A stretch of 7,342 nt of DNA from Deltaproteobacteria bacterium. GTDB lineage: Bacteria > Myxococcota_A > UBA9160 > SZUA-336. Positions 6,035 to 7,342 of this stretch are shown piece after piece. A program made the position numbers and the translations under genes. The stretch lies in the NCBI GenBank assembly GCA_030673955.1, contig DAOVBF010000061.1:1-7342 (forward strand). Direction: 5' to 3'. Under the pieces are notes generated by a model. That model searched no databases, had not been told where the DNA came from, and saw only the letters and a list, made by a program, of their open reading frames with translations. Each line of letters opens with the position of its first letter. The first letter of the stretch is position 1.

Positions 6035-6649
6035 ATGAACCGAGGCTGCTTACTCCGGGCACGCGTGACCCTCCTATCCCTGATCGCGGTGACGACGCTC
6101 GGTTGCCTGCCCTTCGTAACGACCACTTACTACCGACCCGAAGCACCCGAGGGCCGCATCGCGCGGGCGCATTGTCCACCGGCCCCCTCGTTGCTGCTCT
6201 TCGATCGAGACGGCGTCGTGATCGGGACCGGAGTGAGCTGGTGGGAAGAACAGATGGCGATCACGATGACCTTCGAGGTCCCAGAGGGCCGGACGGTGAA
6301 CCTCCTCGGGGGACAGGTCGGGGTCCACAGTCCAGGGGGCGTCGCGGCGAGCGGCGAACTCACCGGCCACATGTGGGTCGGGATGGGTGCAACGACCGAC
6401 TTCCCGCCGGACTTTCCCCTCGTCGGAAAGACGCAGCGCTGGCGCGTCCGCCCCTTCCAGCAGATCACACCCTACGGGACAACCAAACACGCGTATTTCT
6501 GGTTGGGTGCCAGGGTCGGTATCCCTGAGTCGGAGCGCTTCACCGTGGTGCTTCCCGCCTTTATGATCAACGGGGTGGAATCGAAGCTGCCCGAGATCGA
6601 GTTCCGCCTCGACACCGAGTTCCACTGGATCTACTCGCTGAACTGCTAG
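6035..6649 (+). CDS. Putative lipoprotein of unknown family
   Basis: A 204-residue protein. The start at 6035 was chosen over an in-frame ATG at 5897 because it begins a standard lipoprotein signal peptide: MNRGCLLRAR, a hydrophobic stretch VTLLSLIAVT (11-20) and the lipobox TLGC, with Cys24 as the expected lipidated residue. The mature part is about 180 residues, rich in aromatic, Gly and beta-type alternation (GTGVSWWEEQ at 64-73, GHMWVGMG at 111-118, HAYFWLGARVG at 152-162). It has a second Cys at 47 and a C-terminal Cys204. This suggests a mainly beta, envelope-attached domain. I do not recognise the family and cannot assign a function. A second lipoprotein gene follows on the same strand within 33 bases, so the two are probably co-transcribed. 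Codon use is GC-rich like its neighbours. Confidence 0.75.
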   Translation: MNRGCLLRARVTLLSLIAVTTLGCLPFVTTTYYRPEAPEGRIARAHCPPAPSLLLFDRDGVVIGTGVSWWEEQMAITMTFEVPEGRTVNLLGGQVGVHSPGGVAASGELTGHMWVGMGATTDFPPDFPLVGKTQRWRVRPFQQITPYGTTKHAYFWLGARVGIPESERFTVVLPAFMINGVESKLPEIEFRLDTEFHWIYSLNC

Positions 6650-6681
6650 CGGTGGTCGTGAGCTCGCGAGAGAAATCGCCG

Positions 6682-7272
6682 ATGACCGTCTCCTGGATCC
6701 TGGTCGCGCTCCTCGCTAGCACCTCGCTCTCCAGCGGCTGTGCCGGGATCCACAATGGGCGATACCAGGAGGTCGTTGTCGTCACGTCACCGGTCGAGGC
6801 GGAAGTGACCGTCGACTCCTTGCCGGGCGTCACCTACCGGACACCCACCTCCGTCCACCTAAAGCGATGGAAGCAGCACACCCTCGTCGCGCGTGCGCAG
6901 GGATACAAAGAAGCCTCTGCGGTCGTGCGTCCACACGTTGTTTGGGCTGTGGTGGTCCTAGATTGCCTGCCCTGGTTCCTGTGCGCCCCGTTGCTAATCG
7001 ACTGGCCGCTGGGCGCCGTCTACCAGCTCGAGCCAACCACCGTCTGGTTCGAGCTTGAGCAACGCAAGGAAACGGCCCGCGAAGAACCCGAGCGGAAAAG
7101 CGGACCCTATACGCACCCTAAGCTGATCAGGAGGAGGGCGGAGAACGGCGCCAGAACTTCTAAGCCTTTGACTTCTGAAGCAAATCATCGGAGCCGACGA
7201 TCGGATTTGAACCGATGGTGCGACCAGGCCCTGTTGGTCGAAGGGGAATGGAGGAATGCGATGAGTCCATGA
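6682..7272 (+). CDS. PEGA-like lipoprotein with an aberrant C-terminal extension
   Basis: The ATG at 6682 (GAGAGA about 9 bases upstream) starts a lipoprotein signal MTVSWILVALLASTSLSSGC with Cys20 as lipidation site; a GTG at 6652 would add ten unlikely residues before it. Residues 31-83 resemble a PEGA-type surface repeat: VVVVTSPVEAEVTVD, a short loop, RTPTSVHLKR, then HTLVARAQGYKEASAVV. A hydrophobic segment (86-106) and DWPLGAVYQLEP (107-118) follow, the tail seen in many PEGA lipoproteins (a D-x-x-x-G-A-x-Y-x-L-x-P pattern). The conserved part ends near residue 126. The remaining ~70 residues are charged and low in similarity. The last part is read across an antisense tRNA fragment (from about residue 171) and the first 55 bases of a group II intron (from residue 179), so the native C-terminus was probably changed. 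An envelope-associated structural role is inferred. Confidence 0.72.
   Translation: MTVSWILVALLASTSLSSGCAGIHNGRYQEVVVVTSPVEAEVTVDSLPGVTYRTPTSVHLKRWKQHTLVARAQGYKEASAVVRPHVVWAVVVLDCLPWFLCAPLLIDWPLGAVYQLEPTTVWFELEQRKETAREEPERKSGPYTHPKLIRRRAENGARTSKPLTSEANHRSRRSDLNRWCDQALLVEGEWRNAMSP
7189..7217 (-). tRNA. 3' end of a tRNA (T-arm and acceptor strand), truncated; possibly tRNA-Thr or an att-site copy
   Basis: On the minus strand, ATCGG-TTCAAAT-CCGAT (7216-7200) forms a perfect 5-bp T-stem with a canonical 7-base T-loop (TTC at positions 54-56, A at 58). It is followed directly by the 7-base strand CGTCGGC (7199-7193), a T discriminator (7192) and CCG where CCA would be expected. The 5' acceptor partner GCCGACG, D-arm and anticodon arm are not found downstream on the plus strand, because group II intron sequence begins at 7218. 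The rest of the tRNA may lie beyond the intron outside the window, or this may be only a 3'-end copy such as an integrase attachment site. The acceptor and T-stem sequence recall bacterial tRNA-Thr, but without the anticodon the identity is uncertain. Confidence 0.55.
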
Positions 7273-7342
7273 AACTTCGTGTATCGTCCAGCAGGTGTGA
7301 ATCCTGCCCGGCCAGGGGTGAGCCCGCCCGGGCCGGTAGCGA
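7218..7342 (+). mobile_element. Group II intron, 5' end (domain I start), continuing beyond the window
   Basis: The sequence begins GTGCGACC, matching the GUGYG 5' consensus of group II introns. The next 125 bases fold into successive and nested helices: CGACCA/TGGTCG (7221-7226 with 7235-7240), GAAG/CTTC (7240-7243 with 7275-7278) enclosing ATGGA/TCCAT (7248-7252 with 7266-7270), then GCAGG/CCTGC (7291-7295 with 7303-7307) and a GC-rich CCCGGCC/GGGCCGG helix to the end. No coding frame fits, other than the tail of the PEGA gene reading in from upstream. This is the expected look of domain I of a self-splicing retroelement. The reverse transcriptase (LtrA-type) gene and domains V-VI should follow outside the window. 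The structural class cannot be decided from this part. Confidence 0.68.

Noticed and set aside
6074..6625. 183-codon minus-strand frame opposite the first lipoprotein gene
   Set aside because: The plus strand has a clear signal peptide and lipobox; the minus-strand translation shows no such organisation.
7291..7342. CRISPR-like or riboswitch-like repeats at the right edge
   Set aside because: The GC-rich stems do not repeat at regular spacing. They fit better as domain I helices of the group II intron that begins at 7218.

Overview
This is a GC-rich accessory region from a bacterium. The Sec/Spase II-type lipoproteins, one with a PEGA-like domain, together with a bacterial SUI1/YciH protein and strongly GC-biased codon use, are compatible with a deltaproteobacterial or Myxococcota-like host. 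That assignment is an inference and could be wrong. The window is dominated by one very large gene, set among the remains of at least three unrelated mobile elements.

Layout. (1) Positions 2-133 are the 3' end of a plus-strand SUI1/YciH-family translation factor. (2) Positions ~155-881 hold an IS6-family insertion sequence whose DDE transposase is complete up to its C-terminus but is cut by one in-frame TGA at 474-476. Its right terminal repeat is not visible. (3) Positions 878-5359, minus strand, encode a 1493-residue superfamily 1 (UPF1-like, AAA_11/AAA_12) helicase. It has a long charged insertion between motifs Ia and II and a C-terminal PD-(D/E)XK-type nuclease domain resembling REase_MTES_1575. 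The gene meets the transposase tail to tail, with the two stop codons overlapping. (4) Positions 5360-6034 are mostly non-coding: a leader with hairpins, then an IS21-family remnant (left end plus the first ~37 codons of istA) that ends at a hairpin. (5) Positions 6035-6649 and 6682-7272 are two tandem plus-strand lipoprotein genes, the first of unknown family and the second PEGA-like. (6) Positions ~7189-7217 hold the T-arm and 3' acceptor strand of a minus-strand tRNA, broken by the 5' end of a plus-strand group II intron that starts at 7218 with GTGCG and leaves the window.

The helicase-nuclease is the most likely functional system here. It is a stand-alone, single-polypeptide translocase plus nuclease in a mobile-element-rich location, an arrangement typical of defence genes against phages or plasmids. 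That role is inferred from architecture and context only. The nuclease motif has an unusual Gln where the family normally has the acidic residue of its I-E-x-D-G motif. The second unusual object is the group II intron boundary, which lies immediately 3' of a tRNA T-arm hairpin read on the antisense strand.
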